Shown in pieces: positions 54,613-63,642 of a stretch of DNA of 64,000 nucleotides; within the stretch, counting starts at the first letter, position 1; every line of letters starts with the position of its first letter. The stretch comes from Methylosinus sp. Sm6 (lineage in GTDB: Bacteria > Pseudomonadota > Alphaproteobacteria > Rhizobiales > Beijerinckiaceae). Below the pieces are notes generated by a model, which was given only the letters and a program-made list of their open reading frames with translations, searched no databases and had not been told where the DNA came from. Location: contig NZ_JAINDZ010000005.1 in NCBI RefSeq assembly GCF_019802345.1, forward strand, positions 62,001-126,000, written 5' to 3'. A program made the translations under genes and the position numbers.

Positions 54613-55389
54613 TCAGTCGTTGTTGCGGTCGCCGAACAGGTACAAAAGCGACTGGAACATGTTGATGAAGTCGAGATAGAGCGACAGCGCGCCGAACACG
54701 CTCTGCTTCTGCGCGACCTCGGAGCCATAGGCGGCGCTCTGATAATAGCCGTCCTTGATCGACTGGGTGTCCCAGGCGGTGAGGCCCGCGAAGATGAACA
54801 CCGACAGGATCGACAGGCCGAACTGCAGCGCGCTGCTCTGGAAGAACAGATTGACCAGGCTCGCGATCACGAGGCCCCACAGGCCCATCACCAGGAAGGA
54901 TCCGAAGGCCGACAGATCGCGCTTCGTCAGATAGCCGTAGAGGCTGAGGCCGGCGAAAGCCGCCGAGGTGATGAAGAACACCTTGGCGATCGACGCGCCG
55001 GTGAAGACGAGCATGATCGTCGACATCGACAGGCCCATCACCGCCGAGAAGGCGAGGAAGACATTGCGCGCGGTCGCCGCCGACATCCGCTCCGCGCGAA
55101 AGCCGAGGAACAGGACGAAGGCCAGCGGCGCCAGCATGACGACATATTTCAGCGGGGTCGCGTAGAGCATGTGCCCGAACGGCGTGAGCGCGACCTGGCG
55201 GCCGCCTTCCTTGACGACGGCGAGCATATAAGTGCCGAGCGCCACGAAGCCGGTGACGCCGAGACCGAGAACCATGTGATTGTACACGCCGACCATATAG
55301 GCGCGCAGGCCCTCGTCGATCTCGGCCGCGCCGGTCCTGGAGACGCCGCCCCGGTAGCCGAAGCTCGTGTTGCGGTCGAAATTGGTCAT
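54613..55389 (-). CDS. Bax inhibitor-1/YccA family membrane protein
   Basis: 258 residues from ATG 55389 with AGAGG five bases upstream. Seven hydrophobic segments and BI-1 features (GLRAYMVGVYNHMVLGLGVTGFVALG; MLAPLAFVLFLGFRAERMSA; FAGLTAWDTQSIKDGYYQSA; LYLDFINMFQSLLYLFG). Family members act as membrane quality-control or calcium-leak proteins. It has its own terminator and is monocistronic. Confidence 0.93.
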   Translation of the reverse strand: MTNFDRNTSFGYRGGVSRTGAAEIDEGLRAYMVGVYNHMVLGLGVTGFVALGTYMLAVVKEGGRQVALTPFGHMLYATPLKYVVMLAPLAFVLFLGFRAERMSAATARNVFLAFSAVMGLSMSTIMLVFTGASIAKVFFITSAAFAGLSLYGYLTKRDLSAFGSFLVMGLWGLVIASLVNLFFQSSALQFGLSILSVFIFAGLTAWDTQSIKDGYYQSAAYGSEVAQKQSVFGALSLYLDFINMFQSLLYLFGDRNND

Positions 55390-55720
55390 TTGATCCTCTC
55401 GAAAAGATCGCGCGGCCGGTCGATCCGGCCCTGATGCGCGAACCTTGCGCCCGAATATGGCGTGTGATCCGGGCGAAAACAAGCCGTCCCAGAGCGAAAA
55501 CGCCGGCGGAGAAGATGGAGCGGCTTATGCGATTGTCAATCTTTTCTCAATCTTTTTCGGCGTGTCGGGCAGGGCAATCGAGTGAATGCGAGAAGAGGCG
55601 CATCACCCTCCCCTTTCGCGCTTTCCGCTTCGTCCCTCCTGCGTTCGGGGGATGGCGCTGCTCGGCGCCCGCCTATCATGGATTCCAACGCGATTCGCGC
55701 GGCTGGAGAACGCATCCCGC
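55390..55720. other. Upstream region of the Bax-inhibitor gene, no gene seen
   Basis: 331 bases that should include its minus-strand promoter. A short AT-rich direct repeat TCAATCTTTT occurs twice (55536-55545, 55547-55556). Nothing else recognisable. Confidence 0.5.
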
Positions 55721-55972
55721 ATGACCGATAGAAAGCGCCCCTTCCGCACGCCGTCCCGGCGGTCCGCAATGACGCCGCTCGCGCCTCGTGATGCCGCCGC
55801 GTCGCCGCCGTTCGCGCGCGAGCGGAAGGCGGTCGAGGCGATCCTGCGCGCGGAGGCGCTCTCGCGCGCCGCGCTCGAGCCTCCCGCGCCGCAGGCGGAG
55901 GCGATCGACGCGCGAGAGGTCGATTGCGCTCCGGCGCGAGCGCGCGACGGCATGCGCGAGCGGGGCCGCTGA
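55721..55972 (+). CDS. Possible small hypothetical protein
   Basis: 83 residues from ATG 55721 with GGAG 13 bases upstream, which is too far to be convincing. The product is Arg/Ala/Pro-rich with one helical segment (RERKAVEAILRAEALSRAALE). No family features. It may be a chance reading frame in GC-rich DNA. Confidence 0.3.
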   Translation: MTDRKRPFRTPSRRSAMTPLAPRDAAASPPFARERKAVEAILRAEALSRAALEPPAPQAEAIDAREVDCAPARARDGMRERGR

Positions 55973-56129
55973 AAGCGCGTCATTGCTCGGCGCGAGCGTC
56001 GGCCGACCGCGCATCCGGGTTTTTCTCCGTACTCGGGGCGCGGGCGCCGACGAGCGAGTTCGGATAGGAGTTGATTGCAGCCGAATTTTTTCTCGGCTTC
56101 GAACCGATAATGTCTCGGGGGTTGCGATT

Positions 56130-56684
56130 TTGATTTCGGCAATTTGTAACGATCCGTCGTCGCGCTGCGAGGACGGGCCGACCGAGTCGGCGCGACGCTG
56201 GTATGTCGTGCAGACTCGTCCGCGTCGCGAGGCGGGCGTCGCCCTGCAGCTCGCGGCTCAGCATTTTCGCGCTTTCCTGCCCAAAATGAGCCGCACTGTG
56301 CGGCACGCCCGCAAGCTGCGGCTGGTCGAGACGCCGCTGTTCCCCGGCTATCTGTTCGTGTCCCTCGACCTCGGGCGCGATCGCTGGCGATCGGTGAACG
56401 GCACATTCGGCGCCGTCGGCCTCATCATGGGCGACGAATTTCCATCGCCTGCGCCGCGCGGGGTCGTCGAATCGCTGCTCTCCTGCGCCGACGCGCGCGG
56501 CGCATGCCGGTTCGATCATGATCTCGTCGAAGGCCAGAAAGTGAAGGTGCTGGTCGGTCCTTTCGCCGATGCGATCGGAAGCCTCATCCGCCTCGACGCC
56601 CATGAGCGCGTTCGCGTGCTGCTCGACATCATGGGCGGCCAGGTGCCCGCCACGCTCGAGCGATCGGCTCTCGCAGCCCTCTGA
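56130..56684 (+). CDS. Orphan NusG/RfaH-like transcription factor
   Basis: About 184 residues. No ATG or GTG precedes the conserved N-terminus in frame; TTG 56130, with GGGG nine bases upstream, is the best start. The NusG N-terminal domain is evident (WYVVQTRPRREAGVALQLAAQHFRAFLPK, ETPLFPGYLFVSLDL), and a KOW-type C-terminal domain follows (LVEGQKVKVLVGPFADAIGSLIRLDAHERVRVLLDIMGG). It is not the housekeeping nusG, which sits with secE and ribosomal genes. Specialised NusG paralogues usually help transcribe long polysaccharide operons; none is next to it here. Confidence 0.82.
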   Translation: MISAICNDPSSRCEDGPTESARRWYVVQTRPRREAGVALQLAAQHFRAFLPKMSRTVRHARKLRLVETPLFPGYLFVSLDLGRDRWRSVNGTFGAVGLIMGDEFPSPAPRGVVESLLSCADARGACRFDHDLVEGQKVKVLVGPFADAIGSLIRLDAHERVRVLLDIMGGQVPATLERSALAAL

Positions 56685-56717
56685 ACTCCCGACGCCGCGG
56701 CGCGCCCCCGCGCGGCG

Positions 56718-57557
56718 TCAGCCGCCGCGCGATCTCGCGAAGGCGGCGGCTCCCGCCTCGCGCATATCGCGCCTGAGGCCGACGAACATGCCGTCGATCA
56801 TTTTCGTCACGGCGGGCGGCGCGGTTTCCGGCGCGCCGGCGGCAAAGGGCGGCTCCGGCGCATATTGCGCGAGCAGCTGCACGCCTTCGGCGTAAGTCTG
56901 ATCGCGCAATTGCGCGACGAGGGCGAGGGCGAAGTCGAGGCCCGCCGTCACGCCTTCCGCCGTGATGCGGTTGCGGTCGCGCACGACGCGCCCGTCGGCC
57001 GGAACAGCGCCGAAGATCGGCAGCAGCGGCTTCGTCACCCAATGCGACGTCGCGCGATAGCCGTCGAGCAGCCCGGCCGAGCCGAGCAGCAAGGATCCCG
57101 TGCAGACCGAGGTGACATGGCGCGCCTTGCGGCCCGCCGCGCGCAGAAAGTCGAGGGTCGCGTCGTCGCGCATGGCGGCGAGCGTTCCGAGCGAGCCGCC
57201 GGGAATGCAGACGACATCCAGCGGCGAAGACGCCGTTTCGAATGTCGCCGTGGGCGTGACGACGAGGCCGGCGTCGCTGCGCACCGGCTCCTTCGTCTTG
57301 GCGACGATCTCGATCGTCGCGCCCATCAGATTGGCGAGCATATAATGCGGCCCGATCATGTCGAGCGCGGTGAATCCCGGATAGATGAGAAAGGCGATTT
57401 TCTCCTCGCCCATCCAATGCGCCGGCATGGCGGACATGTCATGCGGCGGCGGCGCGGCGGCGGCGTCCTGCGCCGCGCGCGCGGGCGCGCCGCTCGCGAG
57501 AACAGCGGCGAATGCGGCGGCGCATTCGGCGAAGCGGCGGCGGTCCATATCGCTCAT
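56718..57557 (-). CDS. Exported DJ-1/PfpI protein, isonitrile-hydratase-like
   Basis: 279 residues from ATG 57557 with GGAG six bases upstream. A twin-arginine-type leader (MDRRRFAECAAAFAAVLASG) predicts folded export. The DJ-1/PfpI domain has Asp66 in YPGFTALDMIGP and the nucleophile-elbow Cys152 in SVCTGSLLLGSAGLLDGYRATSHW, both as in isonitrile hydratase InhA. It lies eight bases after the TonB receptor gene, so both are probably one transcript. Enzyme activity is inferred. Confidence 0.83.
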   Translation of the reverse strand: MSDMDRRRFAECAAAFAAVLASGAPARAAQDAAAAPPPHDMSAMPAHWMGEEKIAFLIYPGFTALDMIGPHYMLANLMGATIEIVAKTKEPVRSDAGLVVTPTATFETASSPLDVVCIPGGSLGTLAAMRDDATLDFLRAAGRKARHVTSVCTGSLLLGSAGLLDGYRATSHWVTKPLLPIFGAVPADGRVVRDRNRITAEGVTAGLDFALALVAQLRDQTYAEGVQLLAQYAPEPPFAAGAPETAPPAVTKMIDGMFVGLRRDMREAGAAAFARSRGG

Positions 57558-57565
57558 TGTCGCTC

Positions 57566-59815
57566 CTACATGCGCGCGGAGACGGTGACGAAGAAGGTGC
57601 GTCCCTCGGCCGGCGCGACATTGCCCGAGAGATAGGGATATTGCACCAGATAGCGGCGATCGCCGAGATTCTTCGCATTCACGGCGAAGGTGAAATTCTC
57701 GTGGCGATAGGCGAGCGCGGCGTCGAACACGACATAGCCGCTCGTGCGCCAAGGCTGCGCGATCTCGACGACTTGTCCCGAAGAGGCGTAGAGGCCGGCG
57801 CCGAGCGACCATCCCCGCAGCTGCCCGCCGAAGGCGTAATTGCCCCACAAGCGCCCGGAATCCGGCGGCGCCAGATTGAGCGCGGCGCCCTGCAGCCGCG
57901 GATCGGCGTTGCGTGAGATTTTCGCGTCGATATGCGCGTAGCTCGCGAGGAAGGAGAGCTCCGCGGTCGGCTGCCAGACGAGATCGGCCTCGAAGCCGGA
58001 CGAATGCCATTCCCCGCTCTGGCTCTGCGTGAGGCTGCCCGGCGCCGTCGTCGGCACATTGGTGCGCTTCAGATCGAAATAAGCGAGCGTTCCGGAAAGG
58101 CCGTGGAGGCCGTCGAGCTTGACGCCCGCCTCGAATTGCTCGGACCCTTCCGGATGAGGCGCGGCGCCGTTCGGTCCGCTGAAGAAGGTGACGGCGCGCA
58201 GGCCCTGCGAATAGTTGCCGAATGCCGAGAGCCAATCCAACAGATCATAGCTCGCGCCGATGCGCGGCAGCACTTTCGCTTCGCTCGTGTGGAATGTGCG
58301 TGGCGGCGAATAGGCCGCCTCATGGGAATCGATGTCGACCATGGCGACGCGCAGCGCGCCGAGCACATGCAGGCGCTCGAACAGCGTCGATTGCAATTGC
58401 ACGGTGGCGCCGCTGTTCTGATATTGATTGTTGCCGGCGTTGAACAGCGTGTAGCCATATTGGCCCCGCTGCGGATAGACATAGCCCGGAAACGCCGGAG
58501 AGCGAAAATCGGTCGGCTGCGGGAAGCCGAGGAGAGCTCCGTAGAGGCTCGGATCGCGCCCGGTTGCGTAAGCAGCGGCGAACAGGCCGCGCTCCCAGAC
58601 GCGATTGAAATCGCCGCCGACGAGCAGACGATGTTGCGTCGGGCCGAGATCGAATTTGGCGGTGAAATTGGAGGTGACGGCGATCTCCTCGAGCTGCTGC
58701 GACAGAATCGAGTTCAGCATGACGAAGCTGCTCGGGCTTCCGTAATTGCCGAAGAGCGGGCTGGCGACATAGGTCGGCGTATTGGCCGAGAAGGGAATTT
58801 GCGAGGGCTCGTCCATTCTCGAGCGCGTCCAGCGAAAGCTGGTGAAGCTCGCGAAGGTCTCGTCGAAGCGATGATCCAGCCGCGCGGTGATCCCTGCCGA
58901 TTCGGACGTCGCATCCGGCGTCTGCGCGTTGGAGAGGAAGCTCGTCGGCCGCACAGAATAGAAGGAGCGGTCGATGGTTCCGGTCGCCGGCAGGCCGGGA
59001 TAATCGGCCTGGTCGCGGCGCGACACATGGCCCTGAAGGGTGAGCGACGTGTCCTGCGTCGGCGCGAATTTCAGCGTCGGATCGATCGAATAGCTGCGGC
59101 GATGCAGCACGTCGATGTTGGAATGCGTCGATTCATATTGCGCGGTGACGCGGAACAGCACGCTCTTGTCGGCGGTGAGCGGCTGATTGACATCGATATA
59201 AGGGCTGACGAAGCGATAGCCGCCAGCGCGCACGCCGGCCTCGGCGAATCGCTCCTCGGTCGGCATTCTCGACACGACATTGACGACGCCGCCGACCGGG
59301 CTCGGACCGCCCTGGAACAAAATGCTCGCCGGGCCCTTCAGCACTTCGATGCGCTCGACGCTCGCCAGGAGGTCGCGCGCGCCGAAATCATAATAATTCG
59401 GCAGTCCGTCGACATAGCGCTCGGCGCGCATGCCGCGCAGGCTCGGGCCGAGGCCGCCGGGAAACAGCGGATCGGTCGCATGCAGGCCGGAGACGTTGCG
59501 GAAGGCCTCGCTCTGCGAGACGGCCAGCTGATCGTCGATGAGCTTGCGCGGGATCACCTCTATCGACATCGGCAGCTCGCGGATCGGCGTCGCGAGGCGC
59601 GTCGCCGTCGAGGTCTTCGCCTGATAGCCGCGCACTGGGCCGGCGCTCGTCTCGACGGTCGCGGGACCGCCGTCCGCGGCGACGGCCGCGCGGGCGCGCG
59701 TCGCATCGATGTCGATCGGCGGCAGCGCCATCTCTGCGAGCGCCGCGCCGCTCGTGCAGAACACAGCCAGGGCGCTCGCCCCGACGCTCGTCAAGAGAAA
59801 ATCACAAAACCGCAT
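57566..59815 (-). CDS. TonB-dependent siderophore receptor
   Basis: 749 residues from ATG 59815 with GGGAGG upstream and a signal peptide (LLTSVGASALAVFCTSGAALA). The plug domain has RLATPIRELPMSIEVIPRKLIDDQ, FPGGLGPSLRGMRAERYVDGLPNYYDFGARDLLASVERIEVLKGPASILFQGG, and the barrel ends in a terminal aromatic strand (RTFFVTVSARM). This is the FhuA/FoxA-like siderophore receptor group. It imports a ferric siderophore or other metallophore across the outer membrane with TonB energy. No FecI/FecR regulators adjoin it. Confidence 0.93.
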   Translation of the reverse strand: MRFCDFLLTSVGASALAVFCTSGAALAEMALPPIDIDATRARAAVAADGGPATVETSAGPVRGYQAKTSTATRLATPIRELPMSIEVIPRKLIDDQLAVSQSEAFRNVSGLHATDPLFPGGLGPSLRGMRAERYVDGLPNYYDFGARDLLASVERIEVLKGPASILFQGGPSPVGGVVNVVSRMPTEERFAEAGVRAGGYRFVSPYIDVNQPLTADKSVLFRVTAQYESTHSNIDVLHRRSYSIDPTLKFAPTQDTSLTLQGHVSRRDQADYPGLPATGTIDRSFYSVRPTSFLSNAQTPDATSESAGITARLDHRFDETFASFTSFRWTRSRMDEPSQIPFSANTPTYVASPLFGNYGSPSSFVMLNSILSQQLEEIAVTSNFTAKFDLGPTQHRLLVGGDFNRVWERGLFAAAYATGRDPSLYGALLGFPQPTDFRSPAFPGYVYPQRGQYGYTLFNAGNNQYQNSGATVQLQSTLFERLHVLGALRVAMVDIDSHEAAYSPPRTFHTSEAKVLPRIGASYDLLDWLSAFGNYSQGLRAVTFFSGPNGAAPHPEGSEQFEAGVKLDGLHGLSGTLAYFDLKRTNVPTTAPGSLTQSQSGEWHSSGFEADLVWQPTAELSFLASYAHIDAKISRNADPRLQGAALNLAPPDSGRLWGNYAFGGQLRGWSLGAGLYASSGQVVEIAQPWRTSGYVVFDAALAYRHENFTFAVNAKNLGDRRYLVQYPYLSGNVAPAEGRTFFVTVSARM

Positions 59816-59995
59816 ATGGCCTCCCGATGCGCTCGACTCCAAGCTCCTCGCCGCACAGGGGCCGTCTAGGAGGCCAACCTTTCATGGAGATAACATGGAG
59901 CGGCGCGGCGAATCTCGAGACCGCCACGAGACGAGACAAGCGATGCGCCATGCGATAGCCTGCCGCGCGAAATCGCCGGGGGCAGGGGAAGACCG

Positions 59996-60679
59996 ATGAT
60001 GAAGATGCGATCGATCGGAACGGCGTTCGCCCTCGTCGCGGTGGTCGCGCCGGCGGGCGCGGAGCCGCGCGTCTTTCGCGATGACTTCATCGGCCGGCTG
60101 GAGGCGCTGGCGCTGGTCGAGACGCTCAACGCGGAGCTGCTCGCGGGCCGCTCCGCCACTCTCGTGCTGGAGAAATGGTGCGCGGATCATCACATGGCCG
60201 CCGAGCCGAAGATCGTCGCGCGCGTCGCGCCCGGATCGGGAACGCCGCCGAGCGACGAGCAGCGGGCGCGCCTCGGCGTCGGCCCGGATGAAATGGTCGC
60301 GCATCGCCGGGTCGCGCTGAGCTGCGGGACGCATACGCTGTCGGAAGCCGATAATTGGTATGTGCCCGCGCGTCTCACGCCCGAGATGAATCGCGCGCTG
60401 GCGACGAGCGACACGCCTTTCGGCAAGGTGGTGGCGCCCTTGCAGCCGTCTCGCCGCACATTTTCTGTCGAGATGCTGTGGTCGCCTCTGCCCGCCGGCT
60501 GGGAGAGTCGGACGCGCGAAGAGATCGCGCGCGCCTATCCGCCCGGCGCGCGGCTCGAGGCGCCGCATGGCGTGCTCGAGCATCGCGCGATCGTCCATGC
60601 CGCCGACGGCCGCCCGATCTCGGAAGTGCGCGAGACCTACACGAGGGACGTTCTCGATTTCGACGCCGGCGCGCGATGA
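59996..60679 (+). CDS. Exported protein with a chorismate-lyase-like fold
   Basis: 227 residues with a signal peptide (SIGTAFALVAVVAPAGAEP); ATG 59996 or 59999. The body has the order of motifs of UbiC/UTRA-type folds: VAHRRVALSCGTHTLSEADNWYVPARLTPEMNRAL, TPFGKVVAPLQPSRR, and near the end HRAIVHAADGRPISEVRETYTRDVL. The homology is inferred from pattern only. True UbiC is cytoplasmic, so an exported form would have another role. Confidence 0.6.
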   Translation: MMKMRSIGTAFALVAVVAPAGAEPRVFRDDFIGRLEALALVETLNAELLAGRSATLVLEKWCADHHMAAEPKIVARVAPGSGTPPSDEQRARLGVGPDEMVAHRRVALSCGTHTLSEADNWYVPARLTPEMNRALATSDTPFGKVVAPLQPSRRTFSVEMLWSPLPAGWESRTREEIARAYPPGARLEAPHGVLEHRAIVHAADGRPISEVRETYTRDVLDFDAGAR

Positions 60680-60742
60680 CGGCAGCGCGTTTGTGGAAGA
60701 GCGAGCACCCGGAGCAAAAGAGATCGTCGTGAGGATTTTTCG

Positions 60743-61231
60743 ATGGACGAAACGAATTTCTGGCAAATCGTCGAGCGCGTCCATCGCGCCGCCGGCGACG
60801 ATATGGAGCTGAAGTGTCGGATCATCGAGCGGGACATATCCGCTTTGCCCGCTGCCGAGGCGCTCGACTTCGCTCGCCTGTTCGACACGATGATGGGGCG
60901 GGCCTATCGCTGGCCGCTCTGGGGCGCGGCCTTCGTCATCAACGGCGGCTGCGGCGACGACACGTTCAGCGATTTTCGCGCTTCTCTGATCTCGCGCGGC
61001 CGCGAGGCGTTCGAAAGCGCGCAGGCCGATCCGGATTCGCTCGCCGATGCGGAGTTCGACGCCGAAGCGTGGTTTTATGAGGGCTACCAATATGCGGTCG
61101 GCCGAGGCGTGAAGACGGCGACGAAAGGCGAGCGGCCATCGCCCGCGCCATTTTCCGATCCGTCCGGGCAGGACTGGAAGGAGGACGAGGTCTATGGTCT
61201 CTTTCCGAGGCTCGCGGCGAAATTCGGCTGA
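60743..61231 (+). CDS. DUF4240 domain protein
   Basis: 162 residues. FWQIVERVHRAAGDDMELKCRIIERDISALPAAEALDFARLFDTMMGRAYRWPLWGAAFVINGGCGDDTFSDFRASLISRG matches the DUF4240 pattern (Asn-Gly-Gly-Cys-x-Asp-Asp followed by FxDFRxxLI). The function of the family is unknown; members occur in accessory clusters. It precedes the two tandem paralogues by 11 bases. Confidence 0.82.
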   Translation: MDETNFWQIVERVHRAAGDDMELKCRIIERDISALPAAEALDFARLFDTMMGRAYRWPLWGAAFVINGGCGDDTFSDFRASLISRGREAFESAQADPDSLADAEFDAEAWFYEGYQYAVGRGVKTATKGERPSPAPFSDPSGQDWKEDEVYGLFPRLAAKFG

Positions 61232-61242
61232 GGGAGCCGGTC

Positions 61243-61881
61243 ATGGGCTGGAAATGCGACGCGCTTCTCATTCGTCCCGCGAGCGTCGAGGAAGGAGCGG
61301 AAAATCTGCTTCGCGACCTCGGCTTTCGACTGTCGGCGCCGATCGGCGACGAGGCTTTTCTGCAGGCGATCTGGCCGATGGAGAACACGATCTGGGTCGG
61401 CCGGGCAGGGGATTGCCTCCTGCTCTCTTCGCGAGGGCTGGCCGATCCCTTCTTCGGGGATGATCGCTCGGATTTTAAGCATGCGTTGTTCGAGCGATTT
61501 CCTGGCGCCGAGATCGCAGCCGTGCTGGCGCACAGCGTTTCCGGCGCCTGGGCGTTCGCGGTCTATCGCAAGGGCGAGTGCGTGCGCCGCAAGGGCGGCT
61601 CCTCGGATGACGGAACCATTTTCGACGTCGGCGCGCCGCTTGTCGAAGAGGCGGAACTGCTGGCGCGGTCACGGCTGGATGCGCAGGGTCGGCGCATGTA
61701 TCGGCTTCCTGGGTTCCCCGACGAAGAGGTTTCCGAGAGCGATGTCGGCGAGGAGCTCGTGTTCAAAATTATCGAGCGAATGACCGGCGCGCGGCCCGAC
61801 GTGGTGAAAGAGGGCGGGTTCGATCTGCTCGAGCTGCCTTGCGTCGGCTTCGCGCTGCGGCCCTGGTGGAAATTTTGGTGA
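61243..61881 (+). CDS. Tandem paralogue A, unknown function
   Basis: 212 residues, AGGGAG upstream. Begins MGWKCDALLIRPA and ends VGFALRPWWKFW. Central strands AIWPMENTIWVGRAGDCLLLSSRGLAD and helix-strand stretches look like a single globular alpha/beta domain without signal or membrane segments. More than half of its residues match the next gene by eye. Unknown family. Confidence 0.78.
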   Translation: MGWKCDALLIRPASVEEGAENLLRDLGFRLSAPIGDEAFLQAIWPMENTIWVGRAGDCLLLSSRGLADPFFGDDRSDFKHALFERFPGAEIAAVLAHSVSGAWAFAVYRKGECVRRKGGSSDDGTIFDVGAPLVEEAELLARSRLDAQGRRMYRLPGFPDEEVSESDVGEELVFKIIERMTGARPDVVKEGGFDLLELPCVGFALRPWWKFW

Positions 61882-61897
61882 GAGCGGGGAGCGGCTC

Positions 61898-62515
61898 ATG
61901 GGGACGAAATGCGACATGCTGCTCATTCGTCCCGCGCGGGTCGAGGAGTCGGAAGCTCTGCTGCGCGATCTCGGCTTTCAGATAACGGCGCCGCTCGGCG
62001 AAGAGTGCTTTTGCCGGGCGATCTGGCCGAAACGCAATACGATCTGGGTCGGCCGGGCCGGCGATTGCCTCATCCTCTCCTCGAAGGGACTGGCCAATCA
62101 GTTCTTCGAGAAGAAGCGCTCGGATTTCATGAGCCTTCTGTTCGCCCGCTTCCCGGAGTCGGAGATCGCGGCGCTCATGTTGCACAGCGTGGTGAATTTG
62201 TGGGGCTTCGCGCTCTATCGGAACGGCGAGCCGTTCCGTCGCAAGGCGGGCGCCGCGGATGACGGAACCTATCTCGACGAGGGCGCGCCGATCGCCGAGG
62301 AGGAGGAGCTTCTGGCCAAATCGACGCTGGACGCGGAGGGCCGGCGCGTCTACCGCCTTCCCCAATGGCCGGACGAGGAGTTTCCCGAGGACGGCGTCGG
62401 CGAGGAGTTCGTGCTCGCGATCTTCGACCGAATGACGGCCGCGCGGCCGGAGGCGGCGAATCTCGACATTTCCTGTGTCGGCTTCGCGCTGCGGCCCTGG
62501 TGGAAGTTCTGGTGA
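61898..62515 (+). CDS. Tandem paralogue B, unknown function
   Basis: 205 residues, starting MGTKCDMLLIRPARVEE and ending VGFALRPWWKFW, so it is a clear duplicate of the preceding gene, 16 bases after it. It lacks about seven residues near the C-terminus that A has (VVKEGGFDLLEL region). Conserved blocks include NTIWVGRAGDCL, RSDF, DDGT, RLPxxPDEE and VGEE. The conserved Trp-Trp-Lys-Phe-Trp tail is unusual. Function unknown. Confidence 0.78.
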   Translation: MGTKCDMLLIRPARVEESEALLRDLGFQITAPLGEECFCRAIWPKRNTIWVGRAGDCLILSSKGLANQFFEKKRSDFMSLLFARFPESEIAALMLHSVVNLWGFALYRNGEPFRRKAGAADDGTYLDEGAPIAEEEELLAKSTLDAEGRRVYRLPQWPDEEFPEDGVGEEFVLAIFDRMTAARPEAANLDISCVGFALRPWWKFW

Positions 62516-62527
62516 GGCGCTCGGGCC

Positions 62528-63568
62528 TCACCCCTCCTCTTCCCCGAACAATCCGAACTGCGCCTCCTGGCGCGCCGGCTCGGCGAGGCCGAGATGGCGG
62601 AAGGCGTGCGGCGTCAGCAGCCGACCGCGCGGCGTGCGCTGCAAAAAGCCCTGCTGCAGCAGGAAGGGCTCGATAATGTCCTCGATCGCGTCGCGCGGCT
62701 CGGACAGCGCGGCGGCGATGGTTTCGATCCCGACCGGGCCGCCGCCGAAATTGACCGCCACCATTTCCAGATAGCGGCGGTCCATCACATCGAGCCCGAT
62801 GCTGTCGACCTCGAGCAGGGCGAGCGAGCGGTCGGCGAGCTCGCGCGTGATCTCCGAATTTTCGACGATGGCGAAATCGCGCACGCGGCGTAAGAGGCGC
62901 CCCGCGATGCGCGGCGTGCCGCGCGCGCGCCGCGCGATCTCGCGGGCGCCGTCCTCGCTCATGGCGACGCCGAGCACGCGCGCGCCGCGCCGCACGATCA
63001 GCTCCAGCTCCTCCGCCGTGTAGAAATTGAGCCGCACCGGAATGCCGAAGCGGTCGCGCAGCGGCGTCGTCAGCAGGCCGGCGCGGGTGGTCGCGCCGAC
63101 GAGCGTGAATTTGGCGAGATCGATTTTTACGGAACGCGCCGCCGGGCCTTCGCCGATAATGAGATCGAGCTGGAAATCCTCCATCGCCGGATAGAGGATT
63201 TCCTCGACCGCGGGGTTGAGGCGGTGGATCTCGTCGATGAACAGCACGTCGCGCGGCTCGAGATTGGTGAGCTGGGCGGCGAGATCGCCGGCCTTGGCGA
63301 TGACCGGGCCGGAGGTGGAGCGGAAATTGACGCCGAGCTCGCGGGCGACGATCTGGGCGAGCGTGGTCTTGCCGAGGCCGGGCGGGCCGACCAGCAGCAC
63401 ATGGTCGAGCGCCTCGCCGCGGGTCTTGGCCGCCTCGATGAAGATTCTGAGGTTCTTGCGCGCTGCCTCCTGGCCGGTGAAATCGCCGAGCGAGAGCGGA
63501 CGCAGCGAGGCGTCGGGATCATCGTCGCGTTTTTCCGGCGTCACCAGGCGGCGGGGAGGGGTGGTCAA
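62528..63568 (-). CDS. ruvB: Holliday junction branch-migration helicase RuvB
   Basis: 346 residues from TTG 63568, chosen because GGAG lies eight bases upstream and the product then starts [12 protein letters not shown] like other RuvBs. Walker A is GPPGLGKTT, Walker B is [11 protein letters not shown], then [19 protein letters not shown] and the winged helix [25 protein letters not shown]. It drives branch migration of Holliday junctions with RuvA. ruvC and ruvA, usually upstream, are not seen; the next gene upstream is an SDR. Confidence 0.96.
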   Translation of the reverse strand: MTTPPRRLVTPEKRDDDPDASLRPLSLGDFTGQEAARKNLRIFIEAAKTRGEALDHVLLVGPPGLGKTTLAQIVARELGVNFRSTSGPVIAKAGDLAAQLTNLEPRDVLFIDEIHRLNPAVEEILYPAMEDFQLDLIIGEGPAARSVKIDLAKFTLVGATTRAGLLTTPLRDRFGIPVRLNFYTAEELELIVRRGARVLGVAMSEDGAREIARRARGTPRIAGRLLRRVRDFAIVENSEITRELADRSLALLEVDSIGLDVMDRRYLEMVAVNFGGGPVGIETIAAALSEPRDAIEDIIEPFLLQQGFLQRTPRGRLLTPHAFRHLGLAEPARQEAQFGLFGEEEG

Positions 63569-63642
63569 GGGCGGGGCTCCAATCCGGCGCAAAGGCGTTC
63601 CGGGGCCGGACCTTTATACCGCCGGCGGCAGATTAGGAACGC

